Shown piece by piece: positions 37,065-46,713 of a stretch of 64,000 bases of DNA; position 1 is the stretch's first letter; each line of letters starts with the position of its first letter. The notes under the pieces were generated by a model, which saw only the letters and a list, made by a program, of their open reading frames with translations, was not told the DNA's origin and ran no database searches. Both the position numbers and the translations under genes were made by a program. Location: assembly GCA_008933835.1 (NCBI GenBank), contig WBUG01000003.1, positions 82,188 through 146,187 of the forward strand. The letters run 5' to 3'. The stretch comes from Bacteroidota bacterium (GTDB lineage: Bacteria > Bacteroidota > Ignavibacteria > UBA10030 > UBA8401).

Positions 37065-39548
37065 ATGAGACCAATCCTCCGTTCGCTCCTCGGGACCCTG
37101 CTGGCCGCCTCCCTGCTGACGGCCGGCACCACCGGCAAGATCGCGGGGACGGTGACCGACGCCGCCACCGGCGAGCCCATCGTCGGCGTGAGCGTGCAGG
37201 TGACCGGCACGACGCTCGGCACCGCCACCTCCGTGGACGGCTCGTACACCATCCTCAACGTACCGCCGGGCGAGTACACGCTCCGCGTCGCCTCGCTCGG
37301 GTACGAGACGAAGACCGTCACCCGCGTCCGGGTGGCCGCGGACCAGACCACGCCGGTGTCGCTCACGCTCAAGACCTCGTCGGTCGAGCTCGGCGAAGTG
37401 GTGGTCTCCGCCGAGACCCCCGCCGTGCAGAAGGACCTGACCAGTTCCGTCTCCATCGTCGGGTCGAAGGAGATCGAGGCGCTGCCGGTGGCGAGCTTCA
37501 CCGAGCTCATCGGCCTGCAGGCGGGCGTGGTGGGGAGCGGTTCCAGCATCCATGTGCGCGGCGGACGGTCGAACGAGGTGTCGTTCCTCATCGACGGCGC
37601 GTACGTGCAGGACCCGCTGCTCGGCGGACTGGCGACGGCCATCAACAACGACGCCATCCAGGAGATGAGCCTGCTGAGCGGCACGTTCAACGCCGAGTAC
37701 GGCAACGCCATGAGCGGCGTCGTGAACATCGTGACGAAGGAGGGGAACGAACGGTTCGCGGGAAAGGCGGAACTGCGCACGAGCGAGTTCGACGCGGGAC
37801 CGTACAACGACCGGCACGAGATGCGCTACTCCGCCACGCTGAGCGGTCCGCTCCTCACGAACGACCTCCGGTTCTTCGTCTCCGCGGAGAACGACCGCCG
37901 CGGCAGCTACCTGCCGTTCGGGCACAACAAGTCCAGCACCTTCTTCACCAAGCTCACCTATGCCGGTCTGCCGTCGGTGAAGATGACCCTCTCCAACCGC
38001 GGAAGCCGCGGAACACGGCAGAACTACAATCACTCCTATAAGTACATCCCGGAGATGTACACCCGCTCCCGCACCGACAGCTACCAGAGCCTGCTCAACA
38101 TCACCCATACGGTGAACGACGCGCTCTTCTACGACGTGAAAGTGTCGTACTTCAACCAGGGCTTCTACTCCGGCATCGGCAAGGACACGGCGGACTATAT
38201 CCCGGAGAACGAGCGTCTGGTGTTCGACACGCAGGAGAACGGCGTCTCGTACCAGGACTTCTATCAGTACTCCAATCCCACCTCGCTCACCGACAGCCGC
38301 ACCGTGACGGTGGACGTGAAGGCCGACGCCGTCTGGCAGATCGGCAAGAGCAACGAGGTGAAGTTCGGCGCCATGTACAAGACGCACCGTCTGCGCCTCT
38401 TCCAGATCGACGGCATCAAGCGGCCCATCAATCTCCAGTACATCGACAACTACCTTACGGACAGTCCGTTCGAGGTTTCGGGCTACGTGCAGGACAAGAT
38501 CGAGTTCCCCTACCTCGTCATCAACCTCGGCGTGCGGTTCGACTACCTGAACGCCAACACCGCGTTCCGCGCGGACCCGCTCGACCCGGCGTCGGTGGTG
38601 CAGGTGAAGTCGCGCCAGCAGGTGAGCCCGCGCATCGGCATCGCGCATCCCATCTCGGACCGGACGAAGCTCCACTTCGCGTACGGGCACTTCTTCCAGA
38701 ACCCGGACTACCAGTTCATGTTCGAGAACCGCGACTTCAAGATCAGCGTCCGCGAACCCATCTTCGGCCAGCCCTCCCTCGACGCCCAGCGCACCGTGGC
38801 GTACGAGATCGGCATCACCCACCAGTTCTCGGACCAGGTGGTGATGAGCGGAACGGCGTACTACAAGGACGTGACCGGCCTCATCGGCACGCACTACTAC
38901 GGCGCGTACGAGGTGCCGGGGCGCTACAGCGCCTACACGCTCTACATCAACGAGGACTACGCCAACATGAAGGGGTTCGAAGTGAACCTGGACCTCCGCC
39001 CCCTCAACAACCTCACCGGCGGGCTCACCTATACCTATTCCGTGGCGAAGGGGAACTCCTCCACCGAAGAGGAGAACTACGGCGTGCCGGTGAAGTCCAC
39101 CATCCTCACCTACCTCGACTTCGACAAGACGCACGTCTTCAACGCCTCCGCCACGTACTCGTTCCCCGCGGACTATGGCGCCGGATTCTTCGAAACGCTC
39201 CTCCGGAACGTCGACGCGACGGTGCTCGTGAAGGCCAGCTCCGGCTATCCGTACACGCCGGGGGGACGCGACGTCGGGTTCGTGGTGAAGAACTCGCTCC
39301 GCATGCCGGCGGTGTACCAGGTGGACATCGAGGTCGGCAAGGACATCGTGATGGAAGGATATCCGACGATGCGGTTCTTCGTCGAAGGGATCAACATCAC
39401 GAACCGCCGGAACGTGCTCTATGTGTACAGCGATACCGGAGACCCGGACATCACGCTCAACGGATTCTACTCGCGCGAGTATCAGCTCGATCCCTCGAAC
39501 TACGCCGCTCCCCGGCTCGTCCGGATCGGTGCGGCGCTCAAATTCTGA
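37065..39548 (+). CDS. TonB-dependent outer-membrane receptor with N-terminal carboxypeptidase-regulatory-like domain
   Basis: An 827-residue receptor: signal peptide (1-20), a CarboxypepD_reg-like domain (about 23-108, GKIAGTVTDAATGEPIVGVSV), a plug domain (about 115-230, with SSIHVRGGRSNEVSFLIDG and NAEYGNAMSGVVNIVTK), then a 22-strand barrel ending in Phe (AALKF). It lacks the length and motifs of SusC. Ligand unknown. The next gene starts 7 nt downstream. Confidence 0.9.
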   Translation: MRPILRSLLGTLLAASLLTAGTTGKIAGTVTDAATGEPIVGVSVQVTGTTLGTATSVDGSYTILNVPPGEYTLRVASLGYETKTVTRVRVAADQTTPVSLTLKTSSVELGEVVVSAETPAVQKDLTSSVSIVGSKEIEALPVASFTELIGLQAGVVGSGSSIHVRGGRSNEVSFLIDGAYVQDPLLGGLATAINNDAIQEMSLLSGTFNAEYGNAMSGVVNIVTKEGNERFAGKAELRTSEFDAGPYNDRHEMRYSATLSGPLLTNDLRFFVSAENDRRGSYLPFGHNKSSTFFTKLTYAGLPSVKMTLSNRGSRGTRQNYNHSYKYIPEMYTRSRTDSYQSLLNITHTVNDALFYDVKVSYFNQGFYSGIGKDTADYIPENERLVFDTQENGVSYQDFYQYSNPTSLTDSRTVTVDVKADAVWQIGKSNEVKFGAMYKTHRLRLFQIDGIKRPINLQYIDNYLTDSPFEVSGYVQDKIEFPYLVINLGVRFDYLNANTAFRADPLDPASVVQVKSRQQVSPRIGIAHPISDRTKLHFAYGHFFQNPDYQFMFENRDFKISVREPIFGQPSLDAQRTVAYEIGITHQFSDQVVMSGTAYYKDVTGLIGTHYYGAYEVPGRYSAYTLYINEDYANMKGFEVNLDLRPLNNLTGGLTYTYSVAKGNSSTEEENYGVPVKSTILTYLDFDKTHVFNASATYSFPADYGAGFFETLLRNVDATVLVKASSGYPYTPGGRDVGFVVKNSLRMPAVYQVDIEVGKDIVMEGYPTMRFFVEGINITNRRNVLYVYSDTGDPDITLNGFYSREYQLDPSNYAAPRLVRIGAALKF

Positions 39549-39555
39549 ACCGTCT

Positions 39556-42330
39556 ATGAAAACACCCCTTCTTCTCCTCCTCTCGGTCCCCGTGCTCCTG
39601 CTGGCGCAGGTGACGCCGAAGGACATCGAACAGATCGAGCGTGCGATGAAGCTCGACAAGCCGTCGGGCATCGTGGACCGCGCGGCCGGCACCCATAACA
39701 CCAGCAACATCGGCAACTTCTTCGAGAACCGCGGGAAGCTCTACCCCCGCCGTCTCGCCCAGGGTCCGTCCGGCGAGTTCCCCATCAACAGCGGAAAGCA
39801 CTACAACTACCGCATCAATCCGATGGTCGGCATACCGGGGAACGTGGTGCAGGGGCGTTACACGACGAACGAGGAATGGGAGGCGGTGGGCGGCTACCAG
39901 GCCTCCGGCTCCGCCAAGATCGCGTTCAGCGACAATCCCGCCACCTGGCCCGCGACCGGCTGGCCGGTGAAGGACTCCGCCGGCAACCCCGTCATCCGCT
40001 CGGACCAGGACAGCTACTGCGTGTACGACGACGCCAACAACCAGCGCGGCGCCATCGGACTGCGGGTGATCCAGACCGGATACGCGTACGGACTGAAGAG
40101 CATCCAGAACATCATCTTCTTCACCTTCCAGATCGTCACCACCGGGACGAAGACGCTGGACAAGCTCTACTTCGGCCTCTACACCGACATCGACGTCGGC
40201 GACGCCAGCGGCGGCGTGGCGGAGTACGCCGACGACCGGTTCGGTTTCGACCGCTCGAAGAATTTCGTCTACTTCTACGACGACGGGGTGACGACCGAAT
40301 GGCCGGACGGCAAGACGGGCTACTTCGGCGTGGCGCTCCTGAAGACGCCGAAGGTCGGCGGGACGGAGCTCGGACTCACCGATTTCCACTATAACCTGTA
40401 CAACGACGACAAGGACCACGACACCATCCAGTACGGCATCTACTCGAGCGCGGCGTCGCTGTACAATTCGGTCGACCGGAACCGGTACTTCCATCTCGGC
40501 AGCGCGACCGACCTCCACTTCGACGATCCGGCGACGGTCCCCCCCACCGGTCTGGACCTCGTCGGCAATCTTGGTTCGGGACCGTACACGCTCAACCCCG
40601 GCGACACGCTCACGTTCGTCACCGCGATGCTCGCCGGCACCGATTCGGCGGACATCTTCCGGACGTACGCCGAGGCGTACAAGGTGTTCCAGAACAACTT
40701 CGAGGCGGCCAAGCCTCCCGTCTCCCCCGTGCTCACCGGCGTGGCGGGCGACCGGCGCGTGACCCTGTTCTGGGACGACCGCTCGGAGCGTTCGCGCGAC
40801 AGTTATTCCGGACAGTACGACTTCGAAGGCTACCGTCTCTACCGCAGCGTGGACAAAGGGATCAACTGGAAACTGCTGGCGGACCACGACATCGTCAACG
40901 AGATCGGGCTGGACAAGGGGCTCAAATACAGTTACATCGATTCCACCGTCACCAACGGTATCGAATACTGGTATTCCATCACCGCGTTCGATCGGGGAGA
41001 CAGCGGGTTGGTGAGCCTTGAGTCGCCCCTCGGGAAGGTCGCCGGCGTATCGAACCTGGCGGTCATCGTACCGCGTACCAACGCGCTCGGACGGGTTCCG
41101 GTGGCGCTCGATTCGAGCCGGCATGTCGGGAACGGCCGTTCGAACTACCGTCTGAACGTCATCCCCCCGGACATCCCGTCCCTGGGGAACAGCACGTACG
41201 ACGTCTCGTTCACCTACTCCTCCCGCTTCGCGAAGGGGGCTCCGTCGGTCCGAATGTCCATCACCACCGGCGATTCGACGAAGGTGGTACCGGAGGACTA
41301 CGGGTTCGAGTTCGTGGCTCCGAACCAGGTGAAGCTCTACAACCTTACGACCGGGCTCGAGTTCGCCGGCAATCCGAAGATCTACAACGCCGCGGCCGGC
41401 ACGAACTACACCATCCAGGGCGGGACGCCGTCGGTGCTCCGCATCCGGCTCGAGCCGTCGGACACGGTCATCGCGAACCGTCCGAAGGCCGGGGACTACG
41501 TCACGGTGAACTTCAGCACGCGCGTGGTGCGCAACGGCACCGACACCGTCGTCGCGCCCCGCCAGTTCTCCGCGCAGCCGGACAGGTTCCAGTCCACGTA
41601 CGACGGCATCGTCTTCTCGATGCGTCCGCCCGACGAACTGCAGAACGTCCGCCGTGACGGACGGCAGGACCCGATGAGCATGTCGTTCTCAGTGGGCCGG
41701 AGCGACAGCATCCGTAACGCATCGTACCGCGTCACCACCACCGGAAAGGGGACCGACGCTTCCGCGAAGCCGTTCATCTCGCTGCTGGTGACGCGGATGA
41801 CCGACACGGTGAACGTCGCCTCGTTCGACACCGTCTACTCCGGAGGTTCGGCGGACTTCAGCGGTATCCGTGCGACGGTGGAGTTCCCCGCCACGAACGT
41901 GCCGCTGGCCGGGAACAGTTTCCTCGTCGAGTCGGTCATACCCGTCCCCCCCACGCTGGCGGACCGTTACCGCTTCACCATCCGGAGCGGCCGCACGGAC
42001 GCCGCAACGACGAAGGCCGGCCTCTCCTCCATCCGCGTCGTCCCGAACCCGTACATCGTCTCGTCGCTCTATGAGCCGGAGTTCGGCGAACTGCGGCGCG
42101 AGCCCATCCGGCAGATCCAGTTCACGAACCTGCCGGCCGAGTGCACCATCCACATCTTCACCGTGGACGCGAACCTGGTCAAGACCATCCGTCACTCCTC
42201 CCCCTCCGGCGGCACCGCCACCTGGGACCTGAAATCGGAAGGGGGCCGCGAGATCGCATCGGGCGTCTACATGTACCTGGTGAAGTCCGACGCCGGCGAA
42301 TACATGCACCGGTTCGCGGTGATCAAATAA
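39556..42330 (+). CDS. Large exported surface protein with FN3-like domain and FlgD/T9SS-like C-terminal tail
   Basis: A 924-residue protein with a signal peptide (MKTPLLLLLSVPVLLLAQ). A first half without known domain (about 25-385) is followed by a fibronectin-III-like module (about 388-480; VTLFWDD, YEGYRLYRS-type strands, YWYSITAFD), further beta modules and a C-terminal region (about 825-924; VVPNPYI, then REIASGVYMYLVKSDAGE) like T9SS sorting domains. ATG 39556 is chosen for the signal peptide. It sits between a TonB receptor and a PorV-like gene, so surface display with help of T9SS is likely. Function unknown. Confidence 0.72.
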   Translation: MKTPLLLLLSVPVLLLAQVTPKDIEQIERAMKLDKPSGIVDRAAGTHNTSNIGNFFENRGKLYPRRLAQGPSGEFPINSGKHYNYRINPMVGIPGNVVQGRYTTNEEWEAVGGYQASGSAKIAFSDNPATWPATGWPVKDSAGNPVIRSDQDSYCVYDDANNQRGAIGLRVIQTGYAYGLKSIQNIIFFTFQIVTTGTKTLDKLYFGLYTDIDVGDASGGVAEYADDRFGFDRSKNFVYFYDDGVTTEWPDGKTGYFGVALLKTPKVGGTELGLTDFHYNLYNDDKDHDTIQYGIYSSAASLYNSVDRNRYFHLGSATDLHFDDPATVPPTGLDLVGNLGSGPYTLNPGDTLTFVTAMLAGTDSADIFRTYAEAYKVFQNNFEAAKPPVSPVLTGVAGDRRVTLFWDDRSERSRDSYSGQYDFEGYRLYRSVDKGINWKLLADHDIVNEIGLDKGLKYSYIDSTVTNGIEYWYSITAFDRGDSGLVSLESPLGKVAGVSNLAVIVPRTNALGRVPVALDSSRHVGNGRSNYRLNVIPPDIPSLGNSTYDVSFTYSSRFAKGAPSVRMSITTGDSTKVVPEDYGFEFVAPNQVKLYNLTTGLEFAGNPKIYNAAAGTNYTIQGGTPSVLRIRLEPSDTVIANRPKAGDYVTVNFSTRVVRNGTDTVVAPRQFSAQPDRFQSTYDGIVFSMRPPDELQNVRRDGRQDPMSMSFSVGRSDSIRNASYRVTTTGKGTDASAKPFISLLVTRMTDTVNVASFDTVYSGGSADFSGIRATVEFPATNVPLAGNSFLVESVIPVPPTLADRYRFTIRSGRTDAATTKAGLSSIRVVPNPYIVSSLYEPEFGELRREPIRQIQFTNLPAECTIHIFTVDANLVKTIRHSSPSGGTATWDLKSEGGREIASGVYMYLVKSDAGEYMHRFAVIK

Positions 42331-42340
42331 GGAGATGACC

Positions 42341-43330
42341 ATGAAGACCATCATCGCTGCCCTTCTCGTCATCGCCCTCTCCGCCTCGGCGCAGAACCCG
42401 AACCTCGGCACGGCGGGGGCGAAGTTCCTGCAGGTGCCCATGAGCGCGCGCGCCGTCGGCATGGGGGGCGCCTACATCGCCACGGCGGACGACGCGTCGG
42501 CCGTCTTCTGGAACCCCGCCGGTACCGCCAAGGTCACCGGCGGACAGGCGCTCTTCTCGTTCGTGGACCTCTATTCCCAGTTCGATATGAACGCCGTCGC
42601 CGTCTCGCAGTCCCTGCCGGACGTCGGAACGCTCACCGCGAGCTTCGTTTCGCTCTCCATGGACAAGACGGAGATCACGACCGAAGAGCAGCCGAACGGC
42701 ACGGGACGCTTCTACGACGCGCAGGACGTCGCCATCGGCCTTTCCTTCGCCCGGAAGCTCACCACCGAGTTCGGCGTCGGCCTGACGGTGAAGTACATCC
42801 ACCAGCGCATCTGGAACGAGACCGCCAACGGCGTCGCGTTCGACGTCGGCACGCAGTACTGGATCGATTTCCACAACCTCACCATCGCCATGAGCATGAC
42901 CAACTTCGGTTCGGACATGCAGTTCGACGGCGAGGACCTCAACCTGACCGTGCTGCGGGACCCCGACTTCCCCATCAGCCGTCTCGCCCCCGGACGGCTC
43001 GAGACGACGGCGGACCCCCTGCCGCTCCACTTCCAGGTGGGGGTGGCGATGGACCTCTACTCCTCCGACTTCGTCCTGGTGCGGGGCGAGATCGACGCGA
43101 CCCATCCGAGCGACAACCACGAACGGGTGAACGCCGGCATGGAAGTGAGCTTCGTGGAGCGCTTCTACGTGCGGGGCGGATACCGGTACAATTACGACGA
43201 CGAGGACTTCACCTTCGGCGGAGGGCTCACCTTCCCGTTCGGCGACAACATCCTCCGTCTGGACTACGCCTACGCGAACTTCACACTGCTGCCGGACCTG
43301 CACCGCTATTCCATCAGCATCGGCTTCTGA
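42341..43330 (+). CDS. PorV/PorQ-family outer-membrane protein
   Basis: A 329-residue FadL-fold barrel: signal peptide, then GTAGAKFLQVPMSARAVGMGGAYIATADDASAVFWNPAG, the conserved start of PorV/PorQ (UPF0164-like) proteins, and a C-terminal aromatic strand (YSISIGF). PorV shuttles T9SS cargo to the sortase PorU. AAGGAG at 42329-42334 is 6 nt before ATG 42341, which is therefore preferred over ATG 42335. A strong terminator follows, closing the receptor/surface-protein/PorV unit. Confidence 0.82.
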   Translation: MKTIIAALLVIALSASAQNPNLGTAGAKFLQVPMSARAVGMGGAYIATADDASAVFWNPAGTAKVTGGQALFSFVDLYSQFDMNAVAVSQSLPDVGTLTASFVSLSMDKTEITTEEQPNGTGRFYDAQDVAIGLSFARKLTTEFGVGLTVKYIHQRIWNETANGVAFDVGTQYWIDFHNLTIAMSMTNFGSDMQFDGEDLNLTVLRDPDFPISRLAPGRLETTADPLPLHFQVGVAMDLYSSDFVLVRGEIDATHPSDNHERVNAGMEVSFVERFYVRGGYRYNYDDEDFTFGGGLTFPFGDNILRLDYAYANFTLLPDLHRYSISIGF

Positions 43331-43356
43331 GCCGCCGCCCGGAGACGGGTACAATG

Positions 43357-43387
43357 AAAAAGGGAGACGAACTCGTCTCCCTTTTTT
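43357..43387. terminator. Strong bidirectional intrinsic terminator
   Basis: AAAAAGGGAGACG (43357-43369) pairs perfectly with 43374-43386 around loop AACT; the arms end in A5 and T6, so it works for both convergent genes (ending 43330 and 43409). Confidence 0.92.
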
Positions 43388-43408
43388 CGTTTCCGGCCGG
43401 TGCGCCGA

Positions 43409-44362
43409 TTACGCCGCCTTCTCCTTCGGCGGGAAGAGCTTGGAGGCCAGCACCGACAGCGCCAGGATGCCCATCACCACCATCAGCGAGACGTCCACCG
43501 GGATCTTGTACAGGTCCACCAGCATCATCTTCGAACCCACGAACACCAGGATGACCGACAGACCGTAGCTGAGGTAGTGGAACAGGTTCATGATGCCCGC
43601 CAGCGCGAAGTAGAGCGCGCGCAGACCGAGGATGGCGAAGACGTTCGACGTGTACACGATGAACGGATTGCTCGTGATGGCCAGAATGGCCGGGATGGAG
43701 TCCACCGCGAAGATGACGTCGGTGGTCTCGATGAAGAGCAGCACCACGAACATCGGCGTCGCGACGCGGCGCCCGTCGATCTTGGCGAAGAAATGGTCGC
43801 CGTGGTACTCCTTGCTCACCGGGAACCACTTCCGGAACGCCTTGATGACCGGGTTCTTCTCCGGGTCCATCTTCTTGTCCTTCTGCGTCAGCATCTTGAT
43901 GCCGGTGACGATGAGCAGCGCGCCGAAGAGGTAGATGGTCCAGTGGAACTTGGTGATCATCGCCACCCCGGCGAAGATGAAGATGGCGCGCATCACCAGC
44001 GCCCCGAGGATGCCCCAGAAGAGCACCTTATGCTGGTAGAGCGACGGGACCTGGAAGTAGGTGAAGACCATCAGGAAGACGAAGACGTTGTCCACGCTGA
44101 GCGACTTCTCGATGAGGTATCCGGTCAGGAACGCGAGCGCCGCCTCCTTGTTGGTGTAGCCGCTCTCCGGCGACATCCAGTCCCAGTAGTAGTAGATGAG
44201 CACGTTGAACACCAGCGCGAGCGCGATCCAGACGGCGCTCCAGGTGAGCGCCTCCTTCATCTTCACGACGTGCGCGGTGCGGTGGAAGACCCCCAGGTCC
44301 AGCGCCAGCATCGCCAGCACGAACACGTTGAAGCCGATCCACATGATCGATTGATGGTCCAT
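43409..44362 (-). CDS. TerC/Alx-family integral membrane protein
   Basis: A 317-residue protein with about nine transmembrane helices. TerC hallmarks: LTGYLIEKSLSVDNVFVFLMVF and FIETTDVIFAVDSIPAILAIT, whose acidic residues are proposed to bind metal. Alx-type members are linked to manganese export and pH response. Relatives are often controlled by a yybP-ykoY riboswitch, but only 21 nt separate this gene from the zinc-ribbon gene upstream, and no such element is visible. Confidence 0.9.
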   Translation of the reverse strand: MDHQSIMWIGFNVFVLAMLALDLGVFHRTAHVVKMKEALTWSAVWIALALVFNVLIYYYWDWMSPESGYTNKEAALAFLTGYLIEKSLSVDNVFVFLMVFTYFQVPSLYQHKVLFWGILGALVMRAIFIFAGVAMITKFHWTIYLFGALLIVTGIKMLTQKDKKMDPEKNPVIKAFRKWFPVSKEYHGDHFFAKIDGRRVATPMFVVLLFIETTDVIFAVDSIPAILAITSNPFIVYTSNVFAILGLRALYFALAGIMNLFHYLSYGLSVILVFVGSKMMLVDLYKIPVDVSLMVVMGILALSVLASKLFPPKEKAA

Positions 44363-44383
44363 GGTCCCCTTTATGGTGAAATG

Positions 44384-44641
44384 CTAAAAATCGAACAGGT
44401 CTTCGAAGAAATCCTTCTTCCGCTTCCGCCGGTGGTAGGCGTCGTCGGCGCGGTACGCCGGTCCCCCCGCGGGAGGCGCGGGTGTGCGGGTCGGCGGTTC
44501 GGCGGCCGTGGCGGACCGCTCGATGATCTTGTCCAGCTCACCGCGGTCGAGCCACACGCCGCGGCATTTCGGGCAGTAATCGATCTCCACTCCCTGCCGC
44601 TCGGTCATCATCAGGTCGGTCGTGCATACCGGACATTGCAT
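44384..44641 (-). CDS. TFIIB-type zinc-ribbon small protein
   Basis: An 85-residue protein: CPVC (3-6) and CPKC (23-26) zinc ribbon with the signature RGVWLDRGELDKII, then a Pro/Ala linker and a basic-to-acidic tail (RRKRKKDFFEDLFDF). Matches the zf-TFIIB small-protein family, found widely and often near htpX-like genes. Role unknown. It lies between htpX (13 nt upstream) and terC. Confidence 0.82.
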   Translation of the reverse strand: MQCPVCTTDLMMTERQGVEIDYCPKCRGVWLDRGELDKIIERSATAAEPPTRTPAPPAGGPAYRADDAYHRRKRKKDFFEDLFDF

Positions 44642-44654
44642 GGCGTTCCCCTCC

Positions 44655-45512
44655 TCACCGGACCGGCTGGCCGTACACCATCGCCTCCAGGCGCGCGACG
44701 CGCTCCTCCATCGGCGGATGGGTGCTGAACAGGTTCAGAAAGCTTCCGCCGGTGAGCGGACTGACGATGAACATGTGCGCCGTCGCCGGCGTCGCGTGCA
44801 TCGGAATGGCCTCCGCACCCGCATGCAGACGGCGCAGGGCGTTCGCCAGCGCGAGAGGCTCGCCGCAGATCCGTGCGCCGGTCTCGTCCGCCAGGAACTC
44901 GCGCGAGCGCGAGATGGCCATCTGCACGAGCATCGCCGCGATGGGGGCCACGATCATCATCACGATGGCCGCGACCGGATTGGTCCCCTCTTCGTCGTCC
45001 GAACTGCGGCCGCCGAAGATCATCGCCCACTGCGCCATGTTCGCCAGCATGCTGATGGCGCCCGCCATGGTGGCGGCGACGGTCCCCACGAGGATGTCGC
45101 GGTTCTGGATGTGCGCCAGTTCGTGCGCGATGACGCCGCGCAGTTCGTTCGGTGAGAGCAACCGGGTGATCCCTTCGGTCACCGCCACGGCGGAATGCTG
45201 CGGGTCCCGGCCCGTCGCGAAGGCGTTCGGCTGGTCACCCGGAATGACGTACAGTTTCGGCATCGGCAGTCCGGCGCGCATCGCGAGCTCTTCGGTCATC
45301 CGGAACAGCTCCGGTGCCTGGGCCGCGGTCACCTCCTGCGCGCCGTACATCCGCAGGACGATACGGTCGCTCCACCAGTAGGTGGCGAAGTTCATGACGC
45401 CGGCGATGATGAACGCGAACAGCATCCCCCCTTCACCGCCGATGGCCCCTCCGACCGTCACGAGCATCACCGTGAGGACCGCCATAAGAAGGAATGTTTT
45501 CATCGTGTTCAT
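44655..45512 (-). CDS. htpX: Membrane-bound zinc metalloprotease HtpX (M48B)
   Basis: A 285-residue HtpX homologue for quality control of inner-membrane proteins. HELAH (130-134) supplies two zinc ligands and the catalytic Glu131; the third ligand is Glu205 in SREFLADE. Hydrophobic helices occur at 5-24 and 30-47, with two more at about 145-165 and 180-200. The start ATG 45512 is chosen because AAAGGAG precedes it; upstream open codons lack coding character. Confidence 0.93.
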   Translation of the reverse strand: MNTMKTFLLMAVLTVMLVTVGGAIGGEGGMLFAFIIAGVMNFATYWWSDRIVLRMYGAQEVTAAQAPELFRMTEELAMRAGLPMPKLYVIPGDQPNAFATGRDPQHSAVAVTEGITRLLSPNELRGVIAHELAHIQNRDILVGTVAATMAGAISMLANMAQWAMIFGGRSSDDEEGTNPVAAIVMMIVAPIAAMLVQMAISRSREFLADETGARICGEPLALANALRRLHAGAEAIPMHATPATAHMFIVSPLTGGSFLNLFSTHPPMEERVARLEAMVYGQPVR

Positions 45513-45598
45513 GGTGCAGACCGCTCCTTTCGTGTTGGTGTTCTGTGGTATTACAGCAATGAACACCGGCGGGGAGCTGAAAAGTTCCGGAACGGCGG

Positions 45599-46159
45599 TC
45601 AGGAGGCGGTGTACCACACCCAGTACAGCAGCGGCAGGAGCGTGCCGGCGGCGAGGAGCCATTTCCCCCGTCCGGCCAGGCCGAGCCTTCCCCGGAGGAC
45701 GAAGAGCCCCGACACCCCCAGGAAGATGAGCGCGACGGCGAAGAGGTCCGCGATGTACGTCCAGATCCCCTTCACATGGTTCAGGTGGAGCTGGTTCATC
45801 TCGTACAGCACCGGACGCGGCGGGTTCGATTCCCTGAGCACGGCGCCGGTCGGCAGGTCGATGGAGTAGGTGGTCCCCCGGTAGAAGAGCTGCGCGGTCT
45901 CGTCGTCCGCACGGAAATAGTTCAGCGGTTCCTCGGTGAGCCCGAGCTTCCGCATCGCTTCGGCCACCACGCTGTCCCGTTCGTCATGCTCGAACGGCGC
46001 GGTCTCGATGATCTCGCAGCTCTTGGAGTAGTTCGGGTTCCAGTCCGCGACGTGGTTCACCGCGATGCCCGATATCCCGTAGATGATGATCAGTGCGACG
46101 CTGAAGTAGCCGATGTCCCGGTGGAGCGCCCGGTTGTAATGACGCCAACGGACGCTCAT
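45599..46159 (-). CDS. PepSY-type membrane protein
   Basis: A 186-residue protein: N-terminal helix after [33 protein letters not shown], a periplasmic PepSY-like domain (about 50-125; e.g. [26 protein letters not shown]), and two C-terminal helices around [27 protein letters not shown]. Related PepSY-associated proteins occur with iron or haem handling. ATG 46159 overlaps the DUF4920 stop (ATGA), so the pair is translationally coupled. Confidence 0.75.
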   Translation of the reverse strand: MSVRWRHYNRALHRDIGYFSVALIIIYGISGIAVNHVADWNPNYSKSCEIIETAPFEHDERDSVVAEAMRKLGLTEEPLNYFRADDETAQLFYRGTTYSIDLPTGAVLRESNPPRPVLYEMNQLHLNHVKGIWTYIADLFAVALIFLGVSGLFVLRGRLGLAGRGKWLLAAGTLLPLLYWVWYTAS

Positions 46160-46629
46160 TTCTTCGCGACGACCGCCCCTTCGCCCTTGAGCATGATGAC
46201 GGTCTTCGGTCCGGTGACGCTGGCGGGATCGAACGCTTCGCCCGATTCCTTCGCGTGCTTCTGACCCTGTTCGATGAGGGTCTCCGTGGAGACGGTCGTC
46301 ACGCTCAGCACTCCTTCGGCCACCGCGTTCTGTCCCTTGATCTCCATCGGGAAGACGATGACGCCGTCGTCCACCTTGAACCGCAGCGACTGCTTCTCCT
46401 TGTCGCCGGCGATCATGATCCAGCAACCGCGTTTCTCGCACACGCCGACGATGGGGCCTTCCACCTGGAGCCGCTTCCCGTCGTACTTCGCAGGGTCGGC
46501 GAGGATGGCGGAGATCTTGGTGCGTTCCTTCAGGGTGAGGGGTTTGCCGTAGGAGGTCTTGTCCGCCGCGGAGACGAACAGGGTGCCGGCGAGCAGCAGC
46601 ACGGCGACGGTCAACAGGTTCTTGGTCAT
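46156..46629 (-). CDS. DUF4920-like exported protein
   Basis: A 157-residue protein with a signal peptide (MTKNLLTVAVLLLAGTLFVSA), then an OB-like beta core: YDGKRLQVEGPIVGVCEKRGCWIMI with a C-x4-C pair, followed by VKVDDGVIVFP-like strands. Matches DUF4920 of Bacteroidota. The cysteine pair may bind metal or form a disulfide. It is first of a two-gene unit with the PepSY-type protein, next to the oxidase operon. Confidence 0.72.
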   Translation of the reverse strand: MTKNLLTVAVLLLAGTLFVSAADKTSYGKPLTLKERTKISAILADPAKYDGKRLQVEGPIVGVCEKRGCWIMIAGDKEKQSLRFKVDDGVIVFPMEIKGQNAVAEGVLSVTTVSTETLIEQGQKHAKESGEAFDPASVTGPKTVIMLKGEGAVVAKK

Positions 46630-46657
46630 GATGTCCTCATGGATGAGTGGAAATGAA

Positions 46658-46684
46658 ACTGCCTCTGCACGGGGCAGAGGCAGT
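46658..46684 (-). terminator. Intrinsic terminator of the act-cox operon
   Basis: ACTGCCTCTGC (46658-46668) pairs perfectly with 46674-46684 around a 5-nt loop; on the minus strand TTTCATTT follows. It lies 30 nt after the last gene of the respiratory operon. Confidence 0.75.
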
Positions 46685-46713
46685 ATACGAAGATTTCGCC
46701 TTGGATTCTACGG

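Noticed and set aside
37038..39716. 892-codon open frame antisense to the TonB-dependent receptor
   Set aside because: Composition is typical of a shadow frame, there is no ribosome binding site, and the receptor frame has clear family motifs.
43363..44383. yybP-ykoY manganese riboswitch expected near terC
   Set aside because: Only 21 nt separate terC from its upstream neighbour and none of the conserved riboswitch core is visible.
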